Below, piece after piece: positions 20,590 to 31,110 of a DNA stretch of 64,000 nt; the stretch's first letter is position 1, and each line of letters opens with the position of its first letter. The notes beneath the pieces were generated by a model. The model was not told the origin of the DNA. It did not search any database and saw only the letters and a program-made list of their open reading frames with translations. The stretch comes from Saccharina japonica (lineage: Eukaryota; Sar; Phaeophyceae; Laminariales; Laminariaceae): contig MEHQ01004509.1 in assembly GCA_008828725.1 (NCBI GenBank), positions 310,001 to 374,000 of the forward strand, given 5' to 3'. The translations under genes were made by a program, and so were the position numbers.

Positions 20590-21776
20590 TATCACCTATG
20601 TTTAGCTTCAACTGTACCTATGACTGGCTCGAACGAACACTTTTTAACAACTGAAATATAGACAGACGGCCACACCAGATGCCGGGGCTGTCAACCAGCC
20701 GACCGTACCTGTCAACCAGATGGTGATATTATAATAATACAGTATATTCAGAAGTTAAATGTTTCAGAACATCGGCGGCGTTGGCAGGGACTACGCGTTT
20801 TTGGGTATGTGACGTGTTTTCCTTGGAATAATAAGCTTGTGCTTGCGTTCGTAAAACACAGGCAATACGCACAGAGCGTACTGGTCTTGATTATTACTTT
20901 ATTGTTACTTGACGTCTTGTGAATGCCTGCTTCTACGCCCGTCGACTTGACCAAGTGCTTATTACGGGAAAGCGTAGTCATTGTCCCTGTCCGCTTCGTT
21001 TGGTGTCACCTTGTTAATGCTGGTCCTCACACCTTCTGATTGTGTATCATGACGCGTTTTCAGTGCTGCAGGCACAGCAGTCTCTTCTGAACGCGACCAG
21101 ACGGTAGACTATGGGAAGCCTAAGAAAACCAGGCTAGGCAGCAGAGTGCGCATGTGTGGAGACGGATATGACCGCCGGTCGATAGGAAAATATCGGCGAG
21201 ACTAGGAGCAAAGCCTTTATGGGTGGAGGGTGGAGATGTATTTCGAAAACACAATTTCTCACGGCCTGTGCAGCTTCTTTGCCAATGTGAGTTTTGTGTA
21301 GGCCGTCTAGAATGTGCCTGTGAATTATGTTTTTGTGCGGTTGGTAGCGCGTCAGTTATCTCAGATTTTATTTTGACACGCATAAACAGCTAGCTTTCAC
21401 CGATGATGGATATTTGAAGCTCGGCGTCCTTTACACTTTCAATTTTTCTTCTTATTATCTACCAGGTACCAGGTATCCGGGCACTGAGAATGGTGACGTG
21501 TTCGTTTTGTGTGTGCGCATAATGCCACCTCTAGTGTTACGTTCGCTCGCGCCTTCGCTCGGTTTTCTGCGGCGTTGTTCTCGGTCGCCAATCACGATCG
21601 CCCGCTCGGTAGTTTGCTGGCGGCCTTGGGCTGCTTCGTTTGCCGCGCCGTCGTCCGCTGTTGTACCGTATACAATATACACTTTCGCTCTACGTATAAT
21701 TATCTGCGTGTACATTAGACAAGGTGTTGCTTTTCAAAAGGAACTTCACGATGATGCACAAGCGTAAAAACAATCT
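20590..21776. other. No recognisable gene
   Basis: Frames at 20,748-20,981 minus, 21,120-21,383 minus and 21,414-21,767 plus are short, overlapping and without motifs. No repeats were seen. Confidence 0.45.
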
Positions 21777-22343
21777 GTGCACCCAGCTGAGTGGAAATTA
21801 TTGTACATCCAAGTTTATATGAGTTTTAATGTTTATTCGTGGTGCATCAAGAACCCCGATCCCACCACCGATATGTGGGATGACGGTGTGACGGTTCGCG
21901 TTTCGAGCTCTCGATTTACGGTTCGCGCTTCACGCCCACGGTCCCCGGCGCCCCCTGCGGAGGGTTCAATATATTTCTGCACCTTGTGGGTGAAAGCAGG
22001 GTGCCAACTGGGATCAGATCCGGGTGGGATCAGTACTCGGTGGAAGCACGCGGTGAAACACCCTGCCCTCTCTTCGCACCCTGCTCCCACCCGAACCAGA
22101 TCCCACTCGGGTCTGATTCAATTTGGCATCTTGCTCCCACCCACAAGGTGCAGAAATGTAATCAGCCATCGGTAGGAGCCGCCGGAGAACGTAAGCGCCA
22201 AGCACAAAGCGTGAACCGGCATACCAGGTATCGGTCGTAGGATTAGGGTACTGGGTGCACTACGAGTATACTGTAAATCCTACCAGGTACCCGGTATATA
22301 ATAACACTCTGGGTGTACCATAATTTCCACCTAGCTGGATGCA
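21777..22343. repeat. Fold-back element of ~565 bp
   Basis: The outer arms are GTGCACCCAGCTGAGTGGAA at 21,777 and the inverted TTTCCACCTAGCTGGATGCA near 22,325. The inner arms are TTCTGCACCTTGTGGGTGAA near 21,978 and CACCCACAAGGTGCAGAAAT near 22,140. Near-complementarity along much of its length suggests a foldback or MITE-type element. Frames of up to 132 codons inside are incidental. Confidence 0.65.
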
Positions 22344-23790
22344 CGGATTTTTTTCGCACAAACGCACCCTAACCTGCCGAAGGAAATTGTGTACCCCGGT
22401 GTATTGACTCGTGTGATCTTGCGTAGCGGGATGTTTGAAATCCCACTTCAGTCTCCAATATACTGGTAGACTGAACCGTATGCATGTCCCCTCCAAAGTT
22501 AACGTTGTGTGTACATATATATTTCCTACTCGCCTGTGCCCCGCCTTTTTGTCCCCGTCCATTAAAACTATATTATCTTCGGATGCTGCGTCAGACGGGG
22601 AGGACGAAGGTGGCAACAAGAGTGTACTGGACCCCCTGTCCTATAGAGCGTGGCGCTTGACATCTAGAGTGTGTGTGCATCCTTTTTCTCTAGTAGCTCA
22701 TCACCATGATTATGCCCGTTTTATCGCGTTGCATGTTACATGTGACGCCTGGTGTGTATGTTATATATGCATATATAATGTAAATTTAAAAACGTCTACC
22801 GGTGTAGTGTATCTTTACGCACACCCGTGCGGAACGCTGTACTAGCTGGTATAATACTATCTTATGTTAAACATTGTTTTTCGTTGAAGTGCTATATTTT
22901 AGTATATATGTACCATGTTTTAGTTCATCCTTTAAAGTGCTATTATGTTCGTCTCAACATATTCCTTTCGCGTGTCTTTCCCTCTCCTCATAGTTTCCCT
23001 CTTATATGTTCGGGTGACGGAGCGTACGGCGTCAACAGGAATGACAACAAGGGGTTTCTGCAGGCTGACTACGAGAGCGTCGCGCCCGAAACGAATATAA
23101 ATAGGGACATAGCGAGAACCTGTCCGCGGGTTTATTCGGTTGCAGATAAAATTAGAGACGGGGTCAATACCACGATCTGATGCGTTGTGGGTAGTTTTAA
23201 CCATTGACAGCCCCCCCCCGCTCGCGCAATCGGGTTTCCAAGGGTTCCACGAGAAGGGGAGTTGGGAATAGGCATTTGCGGCATGTCCCATTATGGTGTC
23301 GGTCCCCCCGGGCGGTTGCAATTTGTGTGCGCACAAATACGAGCGGATGTAAGCGACGGTTAATAAGGGTATACATTTAGATACCTTGCAAAACATCGTG
23401 CACATGGAGTATGAAGAGTTTGCAGCGTGTTTGACTTTTGCAACGTGTGTGTACACATGCTGCTAACACTTTCGAGGTACTAAACAATGGCAGTATTTTT
23501 TCTCTTACAAGCCGGGCAAGGTGACCGCCCTGGTAAGCTGGAAAGCGTGTGAATGCCCTGCTGTACGGTATATTGAGGTGTATCAATGACACTGACAGGT
23601 TGCTGGACCCCCGACACTGGCAGAATGTCTCCCAATGAAAGTTCGGACGCCCTGCCGTCCTTCAAGGGTGTCACACGCTGTTCAAAGCTATGCTTTTGTT
23701 TTCGTTTTTGGGAGAGTATCAGGCACTCTGTCGGCAGTGCGGTGTTTGAGAAACAATATGACACTGTTTACCACATTTGAGATGTTAAAC
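22344..23790. other. No recognisable gene
   Basis: Frames such as 22,435-22,845 and 22,827-23,180 (plus) or 22,932-23,456 (minus) have no family motifs. From 23,480 onward occasional CCCTG and GGCAGG words foreshadow the right array of the TIR element. Confidence 0.4.
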
Positions 23791-23799
23791 CCTGTACAG

Positions 23800-24490
23800 T
23801 ATTGGATAAAATCGGCACACTCTACACTTTGCCAGATAAAGGCAGGGTGTTACACGCTGTACACTTTTCTTTATGATTTTCAGAACATGGAACGCCCTGT
23901 CGGAATTTTGGCAGGGTGATAACCCCTGTACAGCATCTGACACCCTGCCAGAAACCTGACAGGGTGCCAAACCCTGTACAAGGTGACCACACCCTGTCAG
24001 ATTTTTGGCAGGGTGTCTCACCTTGTACAATGTTATTTCCCGCCAAAAACACTGGCAGGGTGTCAGGGTTAAATATTGGCAGGGTGTCCACGTCAAACAC
24101 TGTACAGCATCCGACACCCTGCCAGAAACCTGACAGGGTGTCAAACCCTGTACAAGGTGACCACACCCTGTCAGATTTTCGGCAGGGTGTCTCACCTTGT
24201 ACAATGTTATTCCCCGCCAAAAACACTGGCAGGGTGTAAGGGTTAAATATTGGCAGGGTGTCCACTTCAAACACTGTACAGCATCCGACACCCTGCCAGA
24301 AACCTAACAGGGTGTCAAACCCTGTACAGCATTGGGACACCCTGTGAGATTTTCGGCAGGGTGTCTCACCTTGTACAATGTTTTTTCCCGATAAAAACAC
24401 TGGCAGGGTGTCAGGGTTAAATGCTGGCAGGGTGTCAGGGTCAAATGCTGGCAGGGTGTCTACGTCAAATGCTGGCAGGGTACCCAAGAT
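23800..24490 (-). repeat. CAGGGTG subterminal array, ~175-bp units (right)
   Basis: Three units begin GCATC[CT]GACACCCTGCC at about 23,932, 24,107 and 24,282. They carry ACCTGACAGGGTGTCAAACC, TTGTACAATGTTATT and ACACTGGCAGGGTGT. The array is the right-hand counterpart of 13,915-14,665 but has a different period. The 224-codon minus-strand frame with repeated DTLP words is a repeat artefact. Confidence 0.9.
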
Positions 24491-24501
24491 GGCCACGTGT
24501 G

Positions 24502-24893
24502 CATTTATTATCTTCGCACTTCCGTCTTCCTCCCTGCCTAGTCGTAACTCAGATCCGAGGTCACAAAGTAGGCTCCTCTCCCTCCTCCCCCACTACGGTT
24601 CTTGCCTTGATTTTGATCGCGCAGAGGGTTCAGCCTTCCCAACGCTCGTCGATTTTCATCGAATTATGCTAACTCACGCTCTCGCGCTTTCCGCTATTCA
24701 AGATAGTTTTTGCAAGAAAAAGTCCCTACGAGCATGCACTCGGCGGGGCTCGAACTCGCGATCTCGACATTACCAGGCTACGTGGTTACCTGCTAGCCCA
24801 CCAGGGCGACCGGCATGGGGAGAATTAAACCCTCGACATCTGGCCCAAAAGGCTTCGTGGCTACCAGTTAGACCACCGGGGCGACCGGCTGTG
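24502..24893 (-). mobile_element. SINE copy 2 with dimeric tRNA-like head
   Basis: On the minus strand the element starts at 24,893 with GGTCGCCCCGGTGGTCTAAC and GAGGGTTTAATTCTCC, then repeats the pattern with GGTCGCCCTGGTGGGCTAGC and GCGAGTTCGAGCCCCGCC. These are two successive A-box/B-box modules of about 80 bp. The family body follows (CTTGCAAAAAC, GCGCGAGAGCGTGAG, CCGTAGTGGGGGAGGAGGGA, GAGTTACGACTAGGCAGGGA) and stops at ATAATAAATG, where the TIR element begins. Its missing 3' end is at 13,867-13,897. The head abuts the LINE at 24,896. Confidence 0.8.
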
Positions 24894-24895
24894 CG

Positions 24896-25960
24896 CTGTA
24901 CGCCGATGATGCAGGAATTGTCTGGAAGTCTGCGGAGGGACTCGCTAAAATGATGACAGTCATCGTGACTGTCGTCGAAGCAGCAGGCCTCACGGTTTCG
25001 GAAACGAAGAAAGAAACGATGATTCTACGAACACGGAACCAGACACCCCCTGCTCCGCCGCTCGTTATCGAAGCAGCTGGTCAGAGGTATAGATAGACGA
25101 GCCAGTTCTTACACCTCGGCGGCATTATCCACGAAGACGCTGACCTCTCACTCGAAATCGAACGACGGACCCGTCTCATGCGGGCATGCTTCAAACGGTT
25201 CGGACCGGAGTTGTACGACATGAAGACGGCCCCGCTTAGCCTGAAAGTGCTCATTTTGAAGGCTGAGGTTATTGAGACCCTGCTGTACGGATGTGCGACG
25301 CGGACTCTCAGTGCACAACCCTTCGCCAGGCTCCGATCGGTGCAACACCAAGTCCTTCTACGTGTCATTGGCTTCCACCGTCGACATCGTGGCTACTATA
25401 GGACCCTCTCGTACGCGAAGGCTCTCAAGAAGACACGACTTGAGAGAATCGAAACGACGATGCGTCAACGGCGGCTGTTCTTCGCGGGGGCCGTGGCATG
25501 GCAACACAAGGAGCGACTACCCAGTCGGGTGATGTTCGGGACAATGACGGGTGGGGAGGGGCGCAGACCGAGCGAACAACCAAAGACTTGGCAGAAATGC
25601 CTTGTTGAAGACCTCAAGGTGTTTCGAGCCACCGAGGGGTTCACGGCCCAGTCCCTGTTGGTGTTTGGTGTAGAGGCCGCAGTGTGAGCCGTTGCAAGCA
25701 AATAAGGCGGGCAAGTGGTACGGGGCGGTCCTCGAAGCAGCTGAACGGTTCATGATCAGGTGGCACAAGGATGAGGCGAACCTGAGTAGACAGCGCCACG
25801 CATCCGTTGTGGGTGGAGCACAAGGGAATGGGAAGGGGGGGGCAGCAGTAGGAAGGAAACCGCGGTTGATGAGATCAGGAAGGAGACAGCCACCGGGGTC
25901 GCAAGGTACCAGGCCGACCAATACGTCCCGTCTATACAACCTGTACCGCGGACCTCCGTA
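24896..25960 (+). pseudogene. LINE RT C-terminal half (YADD to end)
   Basis: The frame opens at LYADDAGIVWKSAEGLAKMM, the RT catalytic YADD box. It continues with VEAAGLTVSETKKETM, then an in-frame TAG at about 25,094, then FLHLGGIIHEDADLSLEIER and ETLLYGC with WQKCLVEDLKVF further on. After a TGA at about 25,685 come WHKDEANLSRQRHAS in a shifted frame and a terminal stretch to about 25,960. This is the RT thumb and C-terminal domain of the same LINE type as the upstream fragments. Its first codon follows directly from the last codon at 13,629. Confidence 0.88.
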
Positions 25961-26269
25961 GCTGCTTCGAACGAGGCCTTGTTGTGCCTTTGGTTTCGTT
26001 CTATTTTTATTTTTTACTCTCGTTTTTATCCCTGTGACAAGGAAGAAGTACTGCTATACCTGGATTAGTGGCTGGCGAGCTCGGTACTTTTCCTTGGTTA
26101 TTTCTGGTGGTATTTCTTTTCTTTTTATATTCTAGGTGTATTGCCTGTCGCAGCTCCTCCAGGGGGGAACGACAGCGATGCTACAACCCCGCGCATTTTT
26201 TATGTTATTCATTTGTTTGCCGTAGTCGCTTTGGCCTTGGTTTTCCTATCCTTCCGTGTTTTCCTAGGT

Positions 26270-26510
26270 TTTTCTTCGATTGTTTAGCTACGTACGTATT
26301 CATTTTGTTTTTGATATTTCCTCCTCTATGTCCTTGACTTTCGTGTGTGGCACGAAAACGAAACGGAACGGAGTAGGGAGCGCCACGCATCCGTTGTATG
26401 GTTGTATGGGTGGCGCCCAATGGAAGGGAGACGAGCGGAGAAGATGGTTCGTAGGGAAACCGCGGTTGACGGAAGCAGAAAGGGGATGGCAGACAGGGTA
26501 GTGTAATGGT
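26270..26510 (+). pseudogene. LINE 3'-end coding remnant, second copy
   Basis: HFVFDISS, a diverged WHENETERSRERHAS and GNRG-like codons match the minus-strand copy at 12,930-12,690 and, more weakly, 25,755-25,900. At DNA level GTAGGGAAACCGCGGTTGAC is shared. The preceding 25,970-26,270 is T-rich and resembles a LINE untranslated region. Confidence 0.6.
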
Positions 26511-26640
26511 ATGTGCTTGAAAGGCCGTTAATTACGTCATTAGTAGGTAATTGGTCCGTTTTTGAATAAGTTGGATGGCGTTCGTATTCGGGATATATAT
26601 GGTCGAAAGGGGTTCGAACCCCTTCCGGGCCACATGTCAT
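26490..26640 (+). repeat. tRNA-like remnant
   Basis: GGGTAGTGTAATGGTATGTG resembles an A box and AAGGGGTTCGAACCCCTTCC forms a textbook T arm with B box about 115 bp later. The acceptor stem does not pair and the spacing is too long without an assumed intron. I call it a tRNA-derived repeat, though a tRNA gene with an intron cannot be wholly excluded. Confidence 0.35.
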
Positions 26641-26699
26641 CTAGGTCGGGGAATAATAAAAGCTGCTTTTTCTCTACGCTTGATTTTACAAGAAATTGA

Positions 26700-27425
26700 G
26701 TAACACCAAAGATGCTAGACAGACAAACCTGGAAGGGGGGACTCTGTGTCTCACCCAGTCATACAACACGTAGCGTCTTCGGCGTTTTGCGACTGGTCTT
26801 CTGGCCTCGTTGGTCCGACTCTCCGATTATTTCAGTCTTTGTTTCTTTTCGTGTGGAGTTTTGCGTGCATACGATAAAGTGGCATCATGGAGTGGGTCCT
26901 CTTCCCCCCTCCAGTGGCGACCGCTACAGCAGAGCAACGGCAGGGGCCTCCTGCTGGTCGTCGCGCGCACGTTAGTCCAGGACCACAACATCGGCCTTCG
27001 TGCAGAGTATGCTCCATCTCGGAGCGAAGCTCCTCGAGACCCAAGGCGGGTGTACTAGTACGCCCGCGGGACATAAGGCAGGCCCCTAAATTGCTCCGCT
27101 CTCCGCCGGTTGCCCAGCAACCCGCGAGACGCTGACCCAAGCTCATGAACAGGCTTTTCAGCTCGCGCTTCGCCAGCTTGCCCCGTCAGCTCTGCGGACC
27201 GCCGGCATCAGCCTCGAGCTCGCATCTGTCTCTAGCACATCTGGGCTAGTCCAGCACTCTGCTGCCTGACATTCCACCGTACGTGCCTTTCGATACACCT
27301 GGCTGGCTCAGAGGTTTACGTACCTCGGCGTACATACTGGATTCAAGACCAAGATAATCAGTGACGAAGCAAACTATCTCGCCGAGGACCACATGGGGTC
27401 TAGTGCAGTTTTTTGTATCGAGCCA
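26700..27425 (+). pseudogene. Possible RT fragment (YLGV motif), weak
   Basis: In one frame 27,290-27,390 reads RYTWLAQRFTYLGVHTGFK. This recalls the F-x-YLG motif that follows the catalytic box in LINE reverse transcriptases. The upstream frame (EQAFQLALRQLAPSALRTAG) is open but unrecognised. Without more conserved motifs this stays tentative. Confidence 0.3.
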
Positions 27426-27429
27426 AGCC

Positions 27430-28782
27430 AATGTTTGCGGGTTCCTTCTCGGACTACCAGCGCTGCGCTGCGACAGACTTGTCGCCTCGGCTCCATGAGC
27501 CGTCCATGCACCGGACTCTGGACCCTGCTCTGCACTGCACTGCGACAGGCTTGTGACCTCGGCTCCGTGAGCCCGCGCACAGGACGCTGGACTGCTCCGT
27601 TTTGCTTCTTCCGGCGAAGTCAGGCGGCTCTAGATGGGATACGGTTGTCACGACTACTGTTCCGGTACAACAGCTGCTCGTGCGTACAGTCTGTTTATAT
27701 AGGAGTTTCAATAAAGGCGATTCTTTCGTTTGGTTGTTTCTTCATCATCAGTACTGCTGTTGGGCGTATTTTCCTTCTACCAGTGCAGGAGCCCTCCCGA
27801 CAAAGAGTTACTGCGTAGCTTCCAACAACAGGATGCATACCCCTCCTCGTTCGTCTCGCAATGAAGCCGCGCTTATGTTTTGCACTAACGCTCTCCGATG
27901 AGCAAGCGACAAGCAGTAGTACTAACGCCCTTCCATGCTGCACCCCAGGTTACAGCTCATGTCACGCTGCTGTTAACTAACCCGTCACTTTTTTTTTTGC
28001 GTCACGACTTCCGCGCATACAATACCCGGGATAAGGAGTTGTAGCATAGGTGCTGAACTTCAAACAGTTTTAACGTACCCTGGTCTTCAACTTGCACGTG
28101 CAACATGTCGCATCTGTCGTTTAACCCGACTTTCATCGTCTTGCAAGGGACTTCGCCGTACGCGTCCCAGCTGCATAGCCAGACAGCCCTATAGCTTCGC
28201 CTGCTTATCGGACCGCGCACATGACGCATATTGTTTGCCTAGTTTTGCACCCTACGCAGGCAAAACGGCATACTCTGGCCTGATAACGCTTATCTCCGTT
28301 GTGCGTACGTCCGTGTGCACGCTGATGTACTTGCGAGGATCGTTCGACCATGCTTTATGCGATTTTGTCGCCACGGATTTATCCGTGCACACAAAAAGTG
28401 AGGGTTGGTTAGTTTACGGTATAGGTGCTGAAACTCGTGCTGTCCTTATATGCGACAGCAGTGGGGCCTTATACGCGACAGCGTGATTTTATATACGGCA
28501 GTGCGCCCTTATACACAGCTGTGTTGCCCCCCCCTACATACTGCTGTATATAGGCACCATACTGCAGTTTTGTGCGGCAGTGGGTACTGTTACCCCTGCT
28601 GCACTGCTGTTGTAGGCCCTCATAAATGGCAATGGGCCCCTGTGTACTGCTGTAGGCCCTATACTGCAGTTTTATGCTGCCGTAGGCACTGTGTAACCTC
28701 TGCAGTACTGCTGTTGTAGGCACTATACTTCCGGTTTTTTTACGGCAGTGGGTACTGTGTTCCCCCCCCCCCCCTATACTGC
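27430..28782. other. No gene; GTACTGCTGTA-rich tract at 28,480-28,770
   Basis: 27,460-27,590 holds two diverged copies of an ~85-bp unit (CTCGGCTCC[AG]TGAGCC). From 28,480 the words TACTGCTGTA, ACTGCAGTTTTATGC and CGGCAGTGGGTACTG recur in short degenerate tandem. No protein similarity is recognised. Confidence 0.45.
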
Positions 28783-29320
28783 TCTCCCCTATAAATGTAT
28801 TTTATGTTTATTGGTTGGGTTGGCGTCGGTTGACAACGACGCTGTAAAACACGCCTTTCACTGAGTGAGCTAGACAACCAGGGTGCCGTTTTTTTTGTTT
28901 TTTAGGCGGCACTAAGGCTGGCGGTCGAGTTAGATCATGTGTTCGAGGTGGAGAGCCTCTGCTGCGCACAAGGGAAATGGTCGTATTACGTAGTGTGTAT
29001 ATGGTATGGCACCAACGAGGCAGTTACATAGTGCCCCCATTACTGTCTCAGGAAGTGGCCACACCAGAAATTAAAGTACCTCATTGAAGCTGTCATCCAT
29101 ACGCAAGTCCGCCTTACAAGCGGTTCTTAGTAGGATGCGGCTCACCCTTCATGCGACTCGCCCAACACCTCATGGCGCTTTGCGCTTGGTGCTAGCAATG
29201 TCTGCCGGGTCGGTGAAAACCCGGCATGCTCCGTCCTGGCATTGTAGAGATGCGAGGGTCTATGGTCATACGACTACGGCCATGCATGAAAAAGAAGTAC
29301 ACCCCCCCCCCTCCTATACT
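28783..29320 (+). repeat. 0.5-kb dispersed repeat, copy 1
   Basis: This 0.54-kb unit runs from CCTATAAATGTATTTTATG through GGTTGGGTTGGCGTCGGTTG, CTAGACAACCAGGGTGCCG and CATTGAAGCTGTCATCCATA to CATGCATGAAAAAGAAGTAC and a C tract. It is repeated in inverted orientation at 35,138-35,668 and 46,811-47,262. No terminal repeats within a copy and no coding frame are evident. Confidence 0.85.
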
Positions 29321-29399
29321 GCTAGGATAAGCGGTTGCGGCCGTTGCCATGCTATGGAACATACATATTTTTTATGTACGGCCGCGGGTTTTTACCACC

Positions 29400-29705
29400 A
29401 CGTTCTTATTATGCTGTGGCATAATAATACCAATTTGATACTGCAGTGGGTACGGTACTACCTGTACTGTACCCCCTTTTAGTATGCTGGTGGCATAAGA
29501 AAGTACCCTTTTATCACTACAGTGGGTACGGTACTACAGTATCCCCTTTTAGTATGCTGGTGGCATAAAAATACCCTTTTTATACTGCAGTGGGTATGGT
29601 ACTACCCCCTTTTAGTATGCTAGTGGCATAAAAATACCCTTATATACTACAGTGGGTACGGTACTACTCTACCCCCTTTTAGTACTGGTGCCGTAATAGT
29701 ACCGC
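29400..29705 (+). repeat. Tandem repeat, ~65-bp units
   Basis: About five units contain CAGTGGGTACGGTACTAC, CCCCCTTTTAGTATGCTGGT and GGCATAA. Unit length varies slightly around 65 bp. Confidence 0.75.
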
Positions 29706-29739
29706 TTCTATACAGCAGTAGACATGGCGCAGACGCTGA

Positions 29740-30110
29740 CTGTAAATAATGGAGTCAATAATAATAGTTTTCTACACTGCATTGTGTACTGCTGTTCAGA
29801 CGGATACTCTCCGTTACTAATCGGTTGATACAGGCACTGACCTTGTACAATGCGGCCAATGGAAATAGCTTTCCACACTGCACTGCGTACTGCTGGTCAG
29901 ACGCATACTGTCCGTTACTATTCGGTTGACGCACGCGCGGACCTTACAGAATGCGGTCAATTGAAATATATTTCCACACTGCATAGCGTACTGCTTTTCA
30001 GGGGATAAAGCCCGTCACTATTGGGCTAATACAGGCCTCGACCTGCTATAATGCAGTCCATGGATATAAGTTTCCACACTACATTGCGGCGGGGTACTGT
30101 CCTTTTATTG
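29740..30110 (+). repeat. Tandem repeat, ~100-bp units
   Basis: Four units share CCACACTGCATTGCGTACTG, CCGTTACTATTCGG and AATGCGGTCAATGGAAATA. They start near 29,770, 29,871, 29,973 and 30,072. Confidence 0.75.
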
Positions 30111-30389
30111 CCGTGGGTGTTGGAGCTGACTTACTACACTGTTGGCGTGGGTATGAGCCTTTGTACAACTGCCCGGTGTGTACGAGGCCCTGTGTCTTGC
30201 CTTTTGGGAGCACAGCCATACATTCTACTCGTAGGGGCGCCGTCGCTCTACCCCTACCCATCCTCGACCTGTTGCACCCCGCCCCCCCCCCCCCCCCCCC
30301 TGCCCTTTCCCCCCTGCACATCATCGATGTGCTGCACTCCGTCCCGGCTCCGCCCGCCCCCCCTGCCCGCCCCCTTACCGCCCTTTCCT

Positions 30390-31110
30390 CAAAGATGGCG
30401 TCGTCTGGTGAGAAACGGTCTTCGTCGCGTAGGTTGAGATCCCATAGGCGTTCCCGTCGGAGTGGTCGGGATTCCCAATCCTCCTCGCGTTCGAGATCGC
30501 GCGATTCCGACCGCCAGACCCCTTCTGAGGCAGAGGGCCCTGGCGATCACGTCCCGGAGGGCACGTTAGAGCCAATGACCTTGATCCCGGACCAAGAGCA
30601 GTCCTCAGCGGCGGAGAAAGTACGCCTGCAAGCAGAGAAAGGAGAGGCATGCCCTTGCTCGGGCTCGGGGTGTTTTATCGCCCTCGCCACGTTCCATGGA
30701 GCGCCAGCACGGCACGTCCCCGAGAACGGTAGCCAGGCCACAGGGCTCATTCCACAACGGGGACGTCCACGCTCCACCACTCAGCACACTCGAGTGGTTG
30801 AAACACGCCCAACAGCGGGTGAAGGAGGCGACGTTCCAACGGCGACAGCGCCTTCGCACCTTACAGCTGGAGGTGGACGCGACGGAGCGAGCGGTAAAGG
30901 AGGCTGCCCCAGCTACCGCCAGAAAGCTCGAGACCATCGCTCGGGCAGACAGGGCTAGGGCCACCGACGCTGCCCCAACCATGCCCTCTCTTCCGCGCCA
31001 TCACGACGTTGTTTCCAGCTCGACACGGTCTGGTGACGAGGCGTTCCTCCATGGCAGCGTTGTATGTATGGCGCATTTGCCGCGACAGGAGTTCGACCCC
31101 GGGTTGGAAT
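30390..31110 (+). pseudogene. Retroelement gag-like N-terminal region, frameshifted
   Basis: From ATG at 30,394 the frame reads MASSGEKRSSSRRLRSHRRS and continues SR/RS-rich and acidic to about 30,640, then shifts. The frame 30,696-31,112 continues with LEWLKHAQQRVKEATFQRRQ and a run of charged, helix-prone residues typical of a coiled coil. The larger frame from 30,113 includes a poly-Pro stretch encoded by a long C tract and probably begins too early. Composition and the downstream zinc knuckle suggest a gag or LINE ORF1-like protein, but no clear family match can be stated. Confidence 0.45.

Larger units (their letters stand above)
13898..24501. mobile_element. 10.6-kb TIR element (CACTA-like, no transposase seen)
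   Basis: A perfect 28-bp inverted repeat bounds the block: CACACGTGGCCATCTTGGGT onward at 13,898-13,925 and its reverse complement at 24,474-24,501. The flanks restore a continuous SINE if the element and one CA dinucleotide are removed, so the target duplication is most likely the 2-bp CA. CAC-type ends, a 2-3 bp duplication and long subterminal repeat arrays are features of CACTA/EnSpm transposons, so I infer that class. The subterminal arrays (13.92-14.66 and 23.8-24.49 kb) are built from CCCTGCCAGGGTG. The interior holds two hAT-like elements, MITEs and fold-back structures. None of the frames resembles a transposase. Confidence 0.7.

Noticed and set aside
23822-24496. 224-codon minus-strand frame with repeated DTLP words
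   Set aside because: It follows the 175-bp tandem period exactly and is open on the other strand too. It is a repeat artefact.
26580-26640. Functional tRNA gene
   Set aside because: The T arm is excellent, but the acceptor stem does not pair and the A-to-B spacing is too long without an assumed intron.
30113-30393. Early start of the 281-codon frame with a poly-Pro stretch
   Set aside because: This part overlaps tandem repeats and a long C tract. The ATG at 30,394 is a more credible start for the gag-like protein.
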